Shown: positions 43,390-51,527 of the stretch, one piece after another | Numbering within the stretch: position 1 is the stretch's first letter | Layout: the number at the start of each line of letters is the position of its first letter | Assembly: GCF_016107305.1 (NCBI RefSeq) | Contig: NZ_RCVR01000021.1 | Location: forward strand, 1-64,000 | DNA from: Roseomonas sp. KE2513 | Lineage (GTDB): Bacteria; Pseudomonadota; Alphaproteobacteria; Acetobacterales; Acetobacteraceae | Direction of reading: 5' to 3' | DNA length: 64,000 nt | Program-made: the position numbers and the translations under genes | Notes under the pieces: model-generated | What the model was told of the DNA's origin: nothing | Seen by the model: only the letters and a program-made list of their open reading frames with translations | The model's database searches: none

Positions 43390-43678
43390 TCACGCAAATG
43401 ACGCCGCCGTCACGTGGAGTTCCGCCAGCTCGTCAGCCGTCGGCGCCTGCATGAAGCCGTCGAGGCGCCTGAGCTACGAGAGCACTTGCGCGGACCGTCG
43501 ACCCACTTGTTCAGAGTGTGGCCCGTGCGCGCACGCCATCGCGCAGGCGTTCCGCCGTGCGCCGGCCCGCGACGACGATTTCGTCAAGGGTGAGCCCCTC
43601 CGCGCTCGCCGCCATCGCTCGAGCGGCGGATAGGACGAGCGCCGCCTTCTCCTGCCGCATCGTTGCCTCCGCACTCAT
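43390..43678 (-). pseudogene. Remnant of a WYL-family regulator (N-terminal third)
   Basis: A short frame (43511-43678) begins MSAEATMRQEKAALVLSAAR, then AEGLTLDEI and GRRTAERLRDGV. This matches the HTH of the intact regulator at 53118 (EGLSLADMQARLGVARRTAE), with a small deletion and then a stop. Farther along, in another frame, GFMQAPTADELAEL matches SGLLAPTAVELAEL of the intact copy. The rest, including the WYL domain, is absent. A broken, truncated duplicate is the simplest reading. Confidence 0.7.
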
Positions 43679-43755
43679 TCACGACGCGGGTGGACAGTAC
43701 GACCGATTTTGTCGTGCCGACCCCGTATTGTCTATCGGTGCAGCGGGAGGCGAGG

Positions 43756-44577
43756 ATGCGCGGGCGGTTGGAGAATCCAGGAGTGAGGCAAGGGGGGAGC
43801 GGTGAGGAAGGCAATCGGCTCATCGCGAGTCGGCGGCGGCACGGCAACCCCGCCCGCCGGCGATATCTCCGCGCGTTCCTGACGTGGTTCGAGGTGGTCC
43901 GGCCGGGGTTCCTCGTTACCCCTCGCGTGGTTAGACGCCGGGAGGACTCCCTGCATCTCGCCTTCGAGGGATTGACCCGGCACATCGTGGTCGAGGTCTG
44001 GGAGCGGTCTGGACCGGTCTATGGACCGCGGTCACCAGGACGGGGCCGGCGGCTGATCGGCCGGGACCGCGACTACGTCTTCGCGGCCTACATCCAGCCC
44101 TGGCCCTACTCGATGATCGATAACGCCAACTGTCTGCATGGCCACAACTTTGAGTGGCCGCTGCGCGAGCGTGACGATGTCGGCCTGCTCCCACCGGGGT
44201 GGACTGGCTCTCGAAGCGCCCACCGGGAGGCGGTCTGGCGTGAGCGCCTCTTCGAGCCCTTCCTTCGCTGGGTGAACGAGGAGCTCGCGAAGGCCGACGC
44301 GGTCGTGGTGGCACGGGCGGAGAGGCATCGGTTCTGGACCATGGTGGAGGCGGAAGAGGAGGGTCCCTTGCCGAGACGGACGACGGAAGCGGGCCATGAC
44401 CTCCACCACCACGCCTACCTCGCCCGCTCCGGGGACCCGCTGAGCAGCGGCAATCCTGAACTTGAGGAGACGATCGAGTACCTCGAGATCGTGGCCCTGC
44501 GTGACGGCGAAGCCTACGGGCGCGCGCGGGATGGTACCCTCGCCCGCATCGAAGCCGTGCCCGCGGGCGCAGCCTGA
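43756..44577 (+). CDS. Unrecognised protein of 273 residues
   Basis: The ATG at 43756 is preceded by GGAGGCGAGG, so the start is good. The protein is soluble, with a Trp-rich centre (YIQPWPYSMIDNANCLHGHN; LLPPGWTGSRSAHREAVW), a His-rich block (HDLHHHAYLARSG), and an acidic helical end with ELEETIEYLEIVALRDGEAY. I do not recognise a domain. Its stop is directly followed, in the same frame, by the UDG-like gene, suggesting an operon of two or three genes (43756-45585). Confidence 0.6.
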   Translation: MRGRLENPGVRQGGSGEEGNRLIASRRRHGNPARRRYLRAFLTWFEVVRPGFLVTPRVVRRREDSLHLAFEGLTRHIVVEVWERSGPVYGPRSPGRGRRLIGRDRDYVFAAYIQPWPYSMIDNANCLHGHNFEWPLRERDDVGLLPPGWTGSRSAHREAVWRERLFEPFLRWVNEELAKADAVVVARAERHRFWTMVEAEEEGPLPRRTTEAGHDLHHHAYLARSGDPLSSGNPELEETIEYLEIVALRDGEAYGRARDGTLARIEAVPAGAA

Positions 44578-44625
44578 GACCCGCCCGCCCAGCAGCGCCA
44601 CCGCCCACAACCAGGAGACACGGTC

Positions 44626-45366
44626 CTGTACGCCCATGACGTCGCCGCGGCCTGCCGCGAAATCTACCAGGAGGCCGACGCGTTCTTCCGGACGCTTGGC
44701 CCGGAGCTTGGCGAGGCCGCCCGCCACGGCACCTCGATCCTCTACGGTCCGCCGCCGTCCGAGCCGCCGCCCATCCTCTTCGTCGGCTACCAGCCGGGCG
44801 GGACCGAAGGAGGCGAGGTGCTTCCCCCCGGGGTGGATCCCTGGCCCGCGCAAAACCAGTACACCGCGCATGGTCACTCCGCGCGGAAGGCGGACGACTT
44901 CGCCCTGGCTCGGGAACTCCGGCGCATCCTCCCGGACGAGACATATCCGGGCGTCCTCGCCTCCTGCCTCGGCGTCAACGCCATCTTCCTCCGCTCTCCG
45001 AGCAAGGCCGCCTACAAGACGGAGGTGCCGTCCGCGGTGCGCCGACAGGTAGAGCGCTTCTGCGTCGAGCGGGTCCGTCGGCTCGTCACGATTGTCCAGC
45101 CGCGGCACGTCGTCACCATCGGGCTGCTGACGCTGGAATTGTTCAAGGACACGCCCACGGAGTCCGAACCGACGGTTGAGAAAACAAAGGCGACGGAGAC
45201 GGGCCGTGGCGCCCGCTGGATCAGGAGTGCCGGCACGATTGCCACCCGGGAGGCCTACGCGGTGCTGCACCTCACCGGCCCGACCGGCATGGATGCCGCC
45301 GAGCGCGAGGCGATCACGCACTTCCTGCGGTCGCTTGTGGGGCCACCGACGCCGGTGGCAGGGTAG
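44626..45366 (+). CDS. Uracil-DNA-glycosylase-superfamily-like protein
   Basis: The frame is coding from about 44641 (VAACREIYQEADAFF), but no ATG, GTG or TTG occurs between the previous stop and GTG 44818. That GTG would delete conserved sequence. CTG at 44626, behind CAGGAGA, is the proposed start, so the 5' end is uncertain. UDG-like features are PPPILFVGYQPGG (motif A-type), LGVNAIFLRSPSK, ERVRRLVTIVQPRHVVTIG, and the late VLHLTGPTG with a His. Such proteins remove uracil or modified bases from DNA, and some serve in defence. It shares a frame with the preceding gene, separated by one TGA. Confidence 0.55.
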   Translation: MYAHDVAAACREIYQEADAFFRTLGPELGEAARHGTSILYGPPPSEPPPILFVGYQPGGTEGGEVLPPGVDPWPAQNQYTAHGHSARKADDFALARELRRILPDETYPGVLASCLGVNAIFLRSPSKAAYKTEVPSAVRRQVERFCVERVRRLVTIVQPRHVVTIGLLTLELFKDTPTESEPTVEKTKATETGRGARWIRSAGTIATREAYAVLHLTGPTGMDAAEREAITHFLRSLVGPPTPVAG

Positions 45367-45372
45367 CAGGCG

Positions 45373-45585
45373 ATGTCCGATCACGACGCAGCCGTCGAAA
45401 CGGCGGCCGCCTACGCCGCGCACGAGGCGGAGGTGGCACTCGCCCACCTGCTGCGGCTCCTCGGCATTTCGCAGGAACGGGGAGACCTGCCCGCCGCTGT
45501 CGCGCCCTTCGCCTCGGTCTGGGCGGCGATGACTTCCGCCACCGCGGCCGGGCACCGGACGCTCGCGCGCCATCCGAGCCGCTGA
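45373..45585 (+). CDS. Unrecognised 70-residue protein
   Basis: A small, Ala-rich helical protein (MSDHDAAVETAAAYAAHEAE, then VALAHLLRLLGISQERG), starting 6 bases after the UDG-like gene and likely in its operon. No membrane segment or known motif is seen. Confidence 0.5.
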   Translation: MSDHDAAVETAAAYAAHEAEVALAHLLRLLGISQERGDLPAAVAPFASVWAAMTSATAAGHRTLARHPSR

Positions 45586-45685
45586 GGTTCCCGAATGGCG
45601 CCAAAACCAAGGTTGCTATCCCAGCCCTGGAGCAAGCTGAAGAGCCGTCACGGATGGCGCGCCACCCACCTGGAGGGTCCCTCGA

Positions 45686-46060
45686 ATGGACGCGTCCTTC
45701 CCTCGTATCGGCCTTTTCTGGGTCACTCCCGATGCCGCTGGCGTCTGGGGTGTTCGGGACACGTCCCGCCCCGCACTGGAGGTGCCGGAGATCGGCGGCT
45801 TCCGCACGCTCGACGATGGCCACGTGGACGTCTGGCCTCGCTTCGGCCGTGGCCTCTCTCCGGACTACGACACCTACCCACGTGGGCGAGTGAACTGGCG
45901 CTTGGAGGACGACCGCTTCCTCCTGCTTCTCGATCCCGTGCTGCTCCGCGGTGGCTGGGTCGCGCACCTCTTGGTCCGCTTCGCCCTGCCAAACGACCAA
46001 ACGCTGATCCTGACCGATACGCACTACCGCTCCCGCTGTCACCCTCCACAACCGTCCTGA
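45686..46060 (+). CDS. Conserved-looking hypothetical protein of 124 residues
   Basis: The ATG is preceded by GGAGGG. The protein is beta-rich and Trp-containing, with RIGLFWVTPDAAGVWGV, YDTYPRGRVNWRLEDDRFLL and ALPNDQTLILTDTHYRSR. The start, length and balanced composition look like a real compact-domain gene; no function is assigned. It is convergent with the large nuclease-helicase gene. Confidence 0.6.
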   Translation: MDASFPRIGLFWVTPDAAGVWGVRDTSRPALEVPEIGGFRTLDDGHVDVWPRFGRGLSPDYDTYPRGRVNWRLEDDRFLLLLDPVLLRGGWVAHLLVRFALPNDQTLILTDTHYRSRCHPPQPS

Positions 46061-46182
46061 GCGGTGCGCACGGGCTTCGCGGATCGACATGCCTGGCTAG
46101 GAGGCCTGAAGCGGCCCTACTGTTCTCAGCCTCCGGAACTCCCTGCGAAAGCCATCACCGGTATCTTACGATCTGCTGCTTG

Positions 46183-49100
46183 TTAGCCCGCGGCATGGGC
46201 GTGACACAGCGTGTTAACCAACCTGAGATCCTCGACCGTGGCGCACGGCACCTCGAGCAGCTTGGGACTGGCCAGCACGACGGCGAGGCAGTGGGCACGC
46301 GACACGGCCACGTTCAACCGCTCGCGATTGAACAGGAAGGAGATGCCGCGCGGGATGTCCTCGGCAGCCGAGGTCGCCATAGAGACCAGCACCACGGCTG
46401 CCTCCTGGCCCTGGAACCTGTCCACCGTGCCCACGCGCGCCCCCGCCGGCAACGCGCTCCGAAGCGCGTTCACCTGCACGTTCCAGGGCGCCACCACCAG
46501 CACATCCTCCGCCGTCATCGGGCGCTTATTGCCGTGGCGGTCGCACCAGTGCTGGCGCATCAGGTCGTGCCAGATCGCGCTGACCTCGGCGACCTCCTCA
46601 TCGGAGCGCTGTGAGCAACCCTCGTGCATGACCTCGCGGAACCTGAGGCCGTATGGCGCCAGGGAGGGGTGAAAGTCGCGGCCAAGCAGCAGCGTCTGTT
46701 GGCTGCAGGAGGCATGTGCCGTCAGGCCGCCGTCGTAGATCGCCTCTGACACCCAGGAACAGAGATCCGGGTGCATGCGGTAGCTTTCACCCAGAAAGAT
46801 GCCCCGCTCGGGCGGCACCACGGCCGCGCCCTGCAGCAGGTACTCGAGCACGCTCGTGCCGCTATCGCCGGGATGGCTGCCCTGGATGGGCTGGCCGAGC
46901 TGCATCTGATCGCCGACCAGGACCAGACTGCGCGCTGCCGTGCCTGCCGCAACGAGGTTCGCGAGCGAGACCTGTCCTGCCTCGTCGATGAAGAGCAGGT
47001 CGACCAGGCCTTCATTCTCCTGGCGTGCGAAGAGCCAGGCAGTGCCAGCGATCAGCTGAAAGTTAGCTGGCACCTCGTTGTCGAAGATGTCCGTGATCAT
47101 GGTGCCGGCAACGTGGTTGTCCACGCTGTCGCGATCCGACTTCTTGTAGCCACGGATGGTGACGCCCGCTTCCTTCGCCGCAGCCTCCACTCCGCGCAGC
47201 AGATTGACGATGGCCTTGTGCGAAAGCGCCGAGACGCCAACCCGCAGCCCGCGCTGGATCGCGTTCAGGATCATGCGGCTCGCCGTCCAGGTCTTGCCGG
47301 TACCGGGCGGGCCCTGCACGAAGAGATGGCTCCCAACGAGGTCACGACAGGCTGCCACAGCTGCCCCGAGCGTCGTCTCGCCGGAGCGGCGGATCGGCTC
47401 GCCCGGCTTGCGTCCAGAGAGGCGCGGTGGGTCGCGCCGTAGCAGCGCCGCCAGTGCCGGGAAGCGCTCCTCCCCCGCTGCCACGCTGTCCGCGAAGCGG
47501 CGCACCGCATCCCGCAGCACCCCGTCATTGATCGGCCCACCGGGCGCGATGGATAAGCGGTCCGGCAGCGGCTCCTTGTCCTTGCCGCGCTTGAGCACGA
47601 CACGGCGGGTCTTCTCGTCAAGCTGGTCGATGGCCAGGGGCTGCAGCGTCGCCGCATCCAGGGCACCTGAACCGGCCCGCAGCTTGGTGTCCTGCCTCGG
47701 GAAGCGGTACTCACGCCCGATCGAACGCTTGATCGGGAATGGCTCCCCAACCGCCTCCAGGCCGCCGAGGCAATCGGCGTCCTCGGTCAGTTCCTCCGCG
47801 TCGCGGTTCTGCCGGTCGAACATGGCCCACCAGGCCGGCTTCTGCTCGCGGCGGTGGAAGGACGCGAGGTGCGCCACCAACTCCCGGAAGGGCCGTTCGC
47901 CTTCAGGTGCGCCCTCCACCAGCCGTTCCCGGATTGCCTCGGCGCCGGCCTCCTCTGCCTCGCGACGGGCCTTCCGGTCGGGATCCTCATCTTCCTGGAC
48001 CCCCTCGACCCAGGGCAGGTCCTGCGGCCGAAGGGAGATCAGCCAGTCACGCAGCTCGCGGGTGGAGACGCAGTCATCGCGGTTATAAACCTCGATGCCA
48101 TCGAGGATTGCCTGGTCGCGCACCTCCAGCCAGCGCTCAAAAGCGACGATGCTGTCCCCGGCAGTCCCCACAGCGCCGTCCCGGGCCGGGCGGTAGAAGC
48201 GCTCGACGTTCTTAAGGGAGTAGCGGGGCTCGCTGATTCGCAGGCCCTCGCGCACCACCACGTAGAGATCGACGAAGCGCCGCTCCCGCAGCATGCCGTC
48301 GAGCACGGCTTCCCGCGTGGCGTGGCGCTGGGCCAGGCGCTTCAGCGCGGTCGTCTCGTAGTGGTTGTAGTGGTAGATCCGCGCCGCAGGGTTGGCGGCC
48401 ATGACCGCAGCGGCATGGTCGATGAAGGCCTCGAAAGCACGTTTCTCCTCGGCGGCATCAAGCGCCCAGAAGGCCCGGAAGCCCTCCGGCCCCTCGACGC
48501 CGAACAGGTACTCGAGGCCACCATCCGGGTAGAGCGGGTCGCCCTCCATATCGAAGAACAGATCCTGCGGGTCCGGCCTGGGCAGCCGGGCAAGGCCGCG
48601 CCCAGGCCCTGGATCAAGCAGCACGCAGCGGCGCGCCTCGGGGTCATCACGCACCTCATGCTGTAGAGCCGCCTGCTCGCGCAGTCGTTCCAGCACCTCC
48701 GGCGCAATGCCGGGCACCCTGGTCTCCGGGGGCAGCGCCGCAAGGGCGGCCAAGGTATCCACCCCGGTCTCCCGCAAGCTGGCGATCTGCGATGTCCGGA
48801 TATTGGCAACCCGATAGAGGTGGTCCTCCTCCTCCCATTCGGTGTCGCAGCGCTCCTGCCAACCGCACTCGCCACAGGCGGCACATGGCTCGGCGGCCGT
48901 AGCTGGACCAGGGTCGTCAGGACCGCCGCGGGCGATAGCGGCCTCAAGCCGCCGCATGGCGTGGCGGACATAGTACCGGTAGTCGCCAACCCGCAGCGTT
49001 GCCACCTTGCCATCGCCGAGCACCACCCGCAATGCGGGTGGGTCCGCACCCTGCACCAGCGCCACAAGCTCGGCGTAAAGGGCAAGCTGCACCGCGAACT

Positions 49101-49533
49101 TCGCCTTGAGGCTGCGAGCAAGCTTTGTGTCCTGCACCTCATAGGACCAAGCGCCGAGCGCGGACCCCTGCTCCACCCGCACCAGGAAGTCGGTATAACC
49201 GTGCCAGGCGCCGCCATCGGCCAGCACGCCCTGGAAGATCAGTTCGGCACCACGGCGCATCGCCGCTTCCGTCAGGCGCAGGCCCTTGGCGAGACCGCGG
49301 TCGCTGAGCCAGACCACCTCACCCGCCGCCCCGGCGCGTAACGCCTCAAAGTAGCGTCGCTCATGGTCATCGCCACGGCGCTGGATAAGCTCCTGGCCCT
49401 CGTCAGCCGTGGCTGGCTGGAGCGCCTCGCCAAGGATGCTGCGGCGGAAGTCGAGCGAGCTCGCATGCCGGCAGCCAAGGAAAACATTCAGGTCGCTGGC
49501 TGAGAGCAGCACCTTCTGATCGTTCAGACGCAT
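46183..49533 (-). CDS. TM0106-type RecB-like nuclease fused to a DNA2/UPF1-like helicase
   Basis: The 1116-residue protein has an N-terminal TM0106/RecB-like nuclease region with an FLGCRHASSLDFRR start and a CAACGECGWQERC cysteine cluster (about residues 215-230), which could bind an iron-sulfur cluster. An RNase-H-like middle segment follows (PQDLFFDMEGDPLYPDGG). The SF1 helicase has Walker A FVQGPPGTGKTWTASRMI (about residue 755), Walker B LLFIDEAGQVS and a late VDRFQGQEAAVVLVSM. It belongs to a known fused nuclease-helicase type used in DNA repair or defence. ATG at 49533 begins the nuclease. Confidence 0.88.
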   Translation of the reverse strand: MRLNDQKVLLSASDLNVFLGCRHASSLDFRRSILGEALQPATADEGQELIQRRGDDHERRYFEALRAGAAGEVVWLSDRGLAKGLRLTEAAMRRGAELIFQGVLADGGAWHGYTDFLVRVEQGSALGAWSYEVQDTKLARSLKAKFAVQLALYAELVALVQGADPPALRVVLGDGKVATLRVGDYRYYVRHAMRRLEAAIARGGPDDPGPATAAEPCAACGECGWQERCDTEWEEEDHLYRVANIRTSQIASLRETGVDTLAALAALPPETRVPGIAPEVLERLREQAALQHEVRDDPEARRCVLLDPGPGRGLARLPRPDPQDLFFDMEGDPLYPDGGLEYLFGVEGPEGFRAFWALDAAEEKRAFEAFIDHAAAVMAANPAARIYHYNHYETTALKRLAQRHATREAVLDGMLRERRFVDLYVVVREGLRISEPRYSLKNVERFYRPARDGAVGTAGDSIVAFERWLEVRDQAILDGIEVYNRDDCVSTRELRDWLISLRPQDLPWVEGVQEDEDPDRKARREAEEAGAEAIRERLVEGAPEGERPFRELVAHLASFHRREQKPAWWAMFDRQNRDAEELTEDADCLGGLEAVGEPFPIKRSIGREYRFPRQDTKLRAGSGALDAATLQPLAIDQLDEKTRRVVLKRGKDKEPLPDRLSIAPGGPINDGVLRDAVRRFADSVAAGEERFPALAALLRRDPPRLSGRKPGEPIRRSGETTLGAAVAACRDLVGSHLFVQGPPGTGKTWTASRMILNAIQRGLRVGVSALSHKAIVNLLRGVEAAAKEAGVTIRGYKKSDRDSVDNHVAGTMITDIFDNEVPANFQLIAGTAWLFARQENEGLVDLLFIDEAGQVSLANLVAAGTAARSLVLVGDQMQLGQPIQGSHPGDSGTSVLEYLLQGAAVVPPERGIFLGESYRMHPDLCSWVSEAIYDGGLTAHASCSQQTLLLGRDFHPSLAPYGLRFREVMHEGCSQRSDEEVAEVSAIWHDLMRQHWCDRHGNKRPMTAEDVLVVAPWNVQVNALRSALPAGARVGTVDRFQGQEAAVVLVSMATSAAEDIPRGISFLFNRERLNVAVSRAHCLAVVLASPKLLEVPCATVEDLRLVNTLCHAHAAG

Positions 49534-49806
49534 ACCCTGGCAGCACCCGCTTCGGATCTTCCGGGTCCACCTATACCACTGATGTCGCTCAAGGAACGAG
49601 ATTTTGCCTGCCGCAAGCGGCTTTCTGGCCGACGACGGGGGCGCGAAGAGGGCGCGTTCCAGGCAGAAGGCCGGTTGGCCCGATGCACGCCAGAGCCTGG
49701 ACGTCACCGGCATGAGCATGGCTTTTGTACGGTACAGGATCCCCATTACGTCCGAATCTGGCGTACTCGCCCGCCATACTTCCTCCAGTGCTCATGGAGG
49801 ACGCCC

Positions 49807-50127
49807 GTGCTGCAATCTCAACAACTGTTTGGTTCCAGCGCCAACCACGCCCTGCTGACGCAGCACGCCGCCCGGCGGGCGGCAGAGCGATCCCTGCCCG
49901 CAGATGTTCTGGAATGGCTGCTCGATCTCGGTGCGCGTGTGCCCGCCGGCCACGGTGCTGAACTCGTCCGCTTCGACCGCCGGGCCCGCGCCAGCCTTGC
50001 CTCCTATCTCGGCCGGCAGGCTTACAGGGACATCGAGTCAAAGCTCGCAAAGACCTACGCGATCGTCGGTGCCGACGGTGCTGTCATCACAGTGGGCCAC
50101 CGGACGCGCCGCCTGCCTCGCCGTTGA
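49807..50127 (+). CDS. DUF4258-like small protein
   Basis: The 106-residue protein starts with GTG at 49807, behind a clear GGAGGA. The region HAARRAAERSLPADVLEWLL followed by ELVRFDRRARASL and YAIVGADGAVITVGHRTRRL resembles the DUF4258 fold, a RelE/MqsR-like alpha/beta protein. Most such proteins are toxin-like or uncharacterised. No antitoxin is adjacent, although the small gene at 50161 follows 33 bases later. Confidence 0.55.
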   Translation: MLQSQQLFGSSANHALLTQHAARRAAERSLPADVLEWLLDLGARVPAGHGAELVRFDRRARASLASYLGRQAYRDIESKLAKTYAIVGADGAVITVGHRTRRLPRR

Positions 50128-50160
50128 TTGCCCCGTCAATACGCACCGAGGAGATTGCCC

Positions 50161-50382
50161 ATGACATTCAGTTTGTCTGACAGTCTGTCCCCACGCCTCA
50201 CGCGCAATATTGGCCACCGCTTCAGCGCCTTGTCCGCGACCAATCCCGACTTGAGCAAAGCAGTCACGGCAACCGCGGTGCGCTGGCTGATGGATGACCC
50301 GTCCCGCACGACCTCCGACGCCCGCGGACGTCTCCGCCTCGCCCGCACCGTATCAACTCATACCAACCGCCTCAGACTTTGA
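50161..50382 (+). CDS. Small protein whose end is overwritten by IS630
   Basis: The 73-residue frame (MTFSLSDSLSPRLTRNIGHR start, GAGGAGATTGCCC before it) now ends inside the transposon. The last seven residues (TNRLRL and one before) come from the insertion. Restoring the target by removing the element and one TA continues the frame for about 17 residues (ending ELWPG). It is basic with Ser/Thr-rich ends. The family is not recognised; it may be an antitoxin-like partner of the previous gene. Confidence 0.45.
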   Translation: MTFSLSDSLSPRLTRNIGHRFSALSATNPDLSKAVTATAVRWLMDDPSRTTSDARGRLRLARTVSTHTNRLRL

Positions 50383-50929
50383 CCTGTGCCCAGGAGCGAC
50401 GGGTGATGGAGGCAATCTGCTCGGGCGTGCTCATCAGGTTGGACCAGGCATGGCAGCAGGCATCGACGATGGCGTCGTAGCTGTCCCAGACGCGGTGGCT
50501 GAGCAGGTTCTGGCGCAGGAACTCCCAGACGTTCTCGACCGGGTTCAACTCGGGTGCGTAGCGCGGCAGCGGCAGCAAGCTGATGTTCTCGGGCAGGTGC
50601 AATCTGGGTGAGGTGTGCCAGCCCGCGCCGTCGAGCACGAGGACAGCGTGTGCGCCGTGGGCCACGCAGCGGCTGATCTCGGCCAGGTGGATGTTCATCG
50701 CCTCCACGTTGACCTCAGGCAGCACGACAGCGGCGCCGACGGCGCGCTCGGGGCAGACCGCACCGAAGATCCAGGCCCAGGTATAGCGGTGATCACGCAC
50801 GGCACGCGGGCGCGTGCCCCGTCTGGCCCAGACCCGTGTCAGCGTGCCCTGCTGGCCGACACGCGCTTCGTCCATGAACCAGATCTCAAGGGGCGTGCCG
50901 GGGGCGACCTCGCCGACAGCCTCCTTCAC
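50372..50929 (-). CDS. IS630 transposase, C-terminal frame (DDE half)
   Basis: This 185-residue frame has the catalytic part: first Asp in LEIWFMDEARVGQQG, second in AHAVLVLDGAGWHTS, Glu in YAPELNPVENVWEFLRQN. GTG at 50929 overlaps the stop of the first frame. The region encoding GFADRV just before it is in the same frame, so the natural product is probably a fusion through the G-run. The stop is at 50372, the edge of the left inverted repeat. Confidence 0.85.
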   Translation of the reverse strand: MKEAVGEVAPGTPLEIWFMDEARVGQQGTLTRVWARRGTRPRAVRDHRYTWAWIFGAVCPERAVGAAVVLPEVNVEAMNIHLAEISRCVAHGAHAVLVLDGAGWHTSPRLHLPENISLLPLPRYAPELNPVENVWEFLRQNLLSHRVWDSYDAIVDACCHAWSNLMSTPEQIASITRRSWAQVKV

Positions 50930-51471
50930 CCGATCAGCAAAGCCCCCCTAAAAGCCGCCTGCGCGGCGGGGTCGCTCTGCGGGTGCTGTGGCCGCACGGA
51001 CAGGCGGCGGAAGCGCAGCTTGGTCAGAAGCTTGCCCACCGTGCGCTCGTGCAGACTGACCCGGAACTCGTCTCTGATCCGCTCCTGCAGGTCACGGCAG
51101 CGCCAGCGCACAACGCCGTCCCGCTCCAGGTCCGGTCCTTCCTCCACCCAGCGGGCGACCAGGGTCTCCTGCTCGCTCGAGAGCCGTGGCGTCGGACCCG
51201 GGGCACGGCGGTTCACCAGCCCGGCAAGCCCTTCATCGTTGTAGCGGTGCACCCAGTCGCGCAGCGTCTGACGGTCCATGCCGCAACTCCCAGCTGCGTC
51301 CTCGCGGGAGGCCCCCTCCAGCACCAGGGCGATCGCCAGCATCCGACGTGACGCATTCGCACCACGGCTCCGCGCCGCTGATCTCCTGAGTTCCGCCGCC
51401 GAAAGATCCTGCCGCGTGATTGCCAGCGTCACCTCAGCCTCCCGAACCAACTGTCGAAAGGAGCGAATCAC
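50926..51471 (-). CDS. IS630 transposase, N-terminal frame (helix-turn-helix half)
   Basis: The 181-residue frame carries the DNA-binding half: LAIALVLEGASREDAAGSCG and MDRQTLRDWVHRYNDEG (helix-turn-helix), then RWRCRDLQERIRDEFRVSLH. It ends at TGA 50926-50928. The DDE half is in the -1 frame, and the change can occur at a run of six G (50943-50948 on the plus strand as C). Fusion by frameshift or slippage would give the active enzyme. Confidence 0.85.
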   Translation of the reverse strand: MIRSFRQLVREAEVTLAITRQDLSAAELRRSAARSRGANASRRMLAIALVLEGASREDAAGSCGMDRQTLRDWVHRYNDEGLAGLVNRRAPGPTPRLSSEQETLVARWVEEGPDLERDGVVRWRCRDLQERIRDEFRVSLHERTVGKLLTKLRFRRLSVRPQHPQSDPAAQAAFRGALLIG

Positions 51472-51527
51472 ACCCGTGGCGCTGGTGGGATCACATCCGA
51501 GTCAGCGGTCAAGGCGGTTGGTATCAG

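Larger units (their letters stand above)
50363..51521 (-). mobile_element. IS630-family insertion sequence, complete
   Basis: The element is 1159 bp, flanked by a duplicated TA (50361-50362 and 51522-51523), the IS630 signature target. Its ends are inverted copies of CCAACCGCCT (50363-50372 and 51512-51521), continued by a weaker match with TGAC. It carries two overlapping transposase frames on the minus strand. It inserted between a small gene (50161) and the gene starting at 51528. Both ends are intact, so it could still be mobile. Confidence 0.9.
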
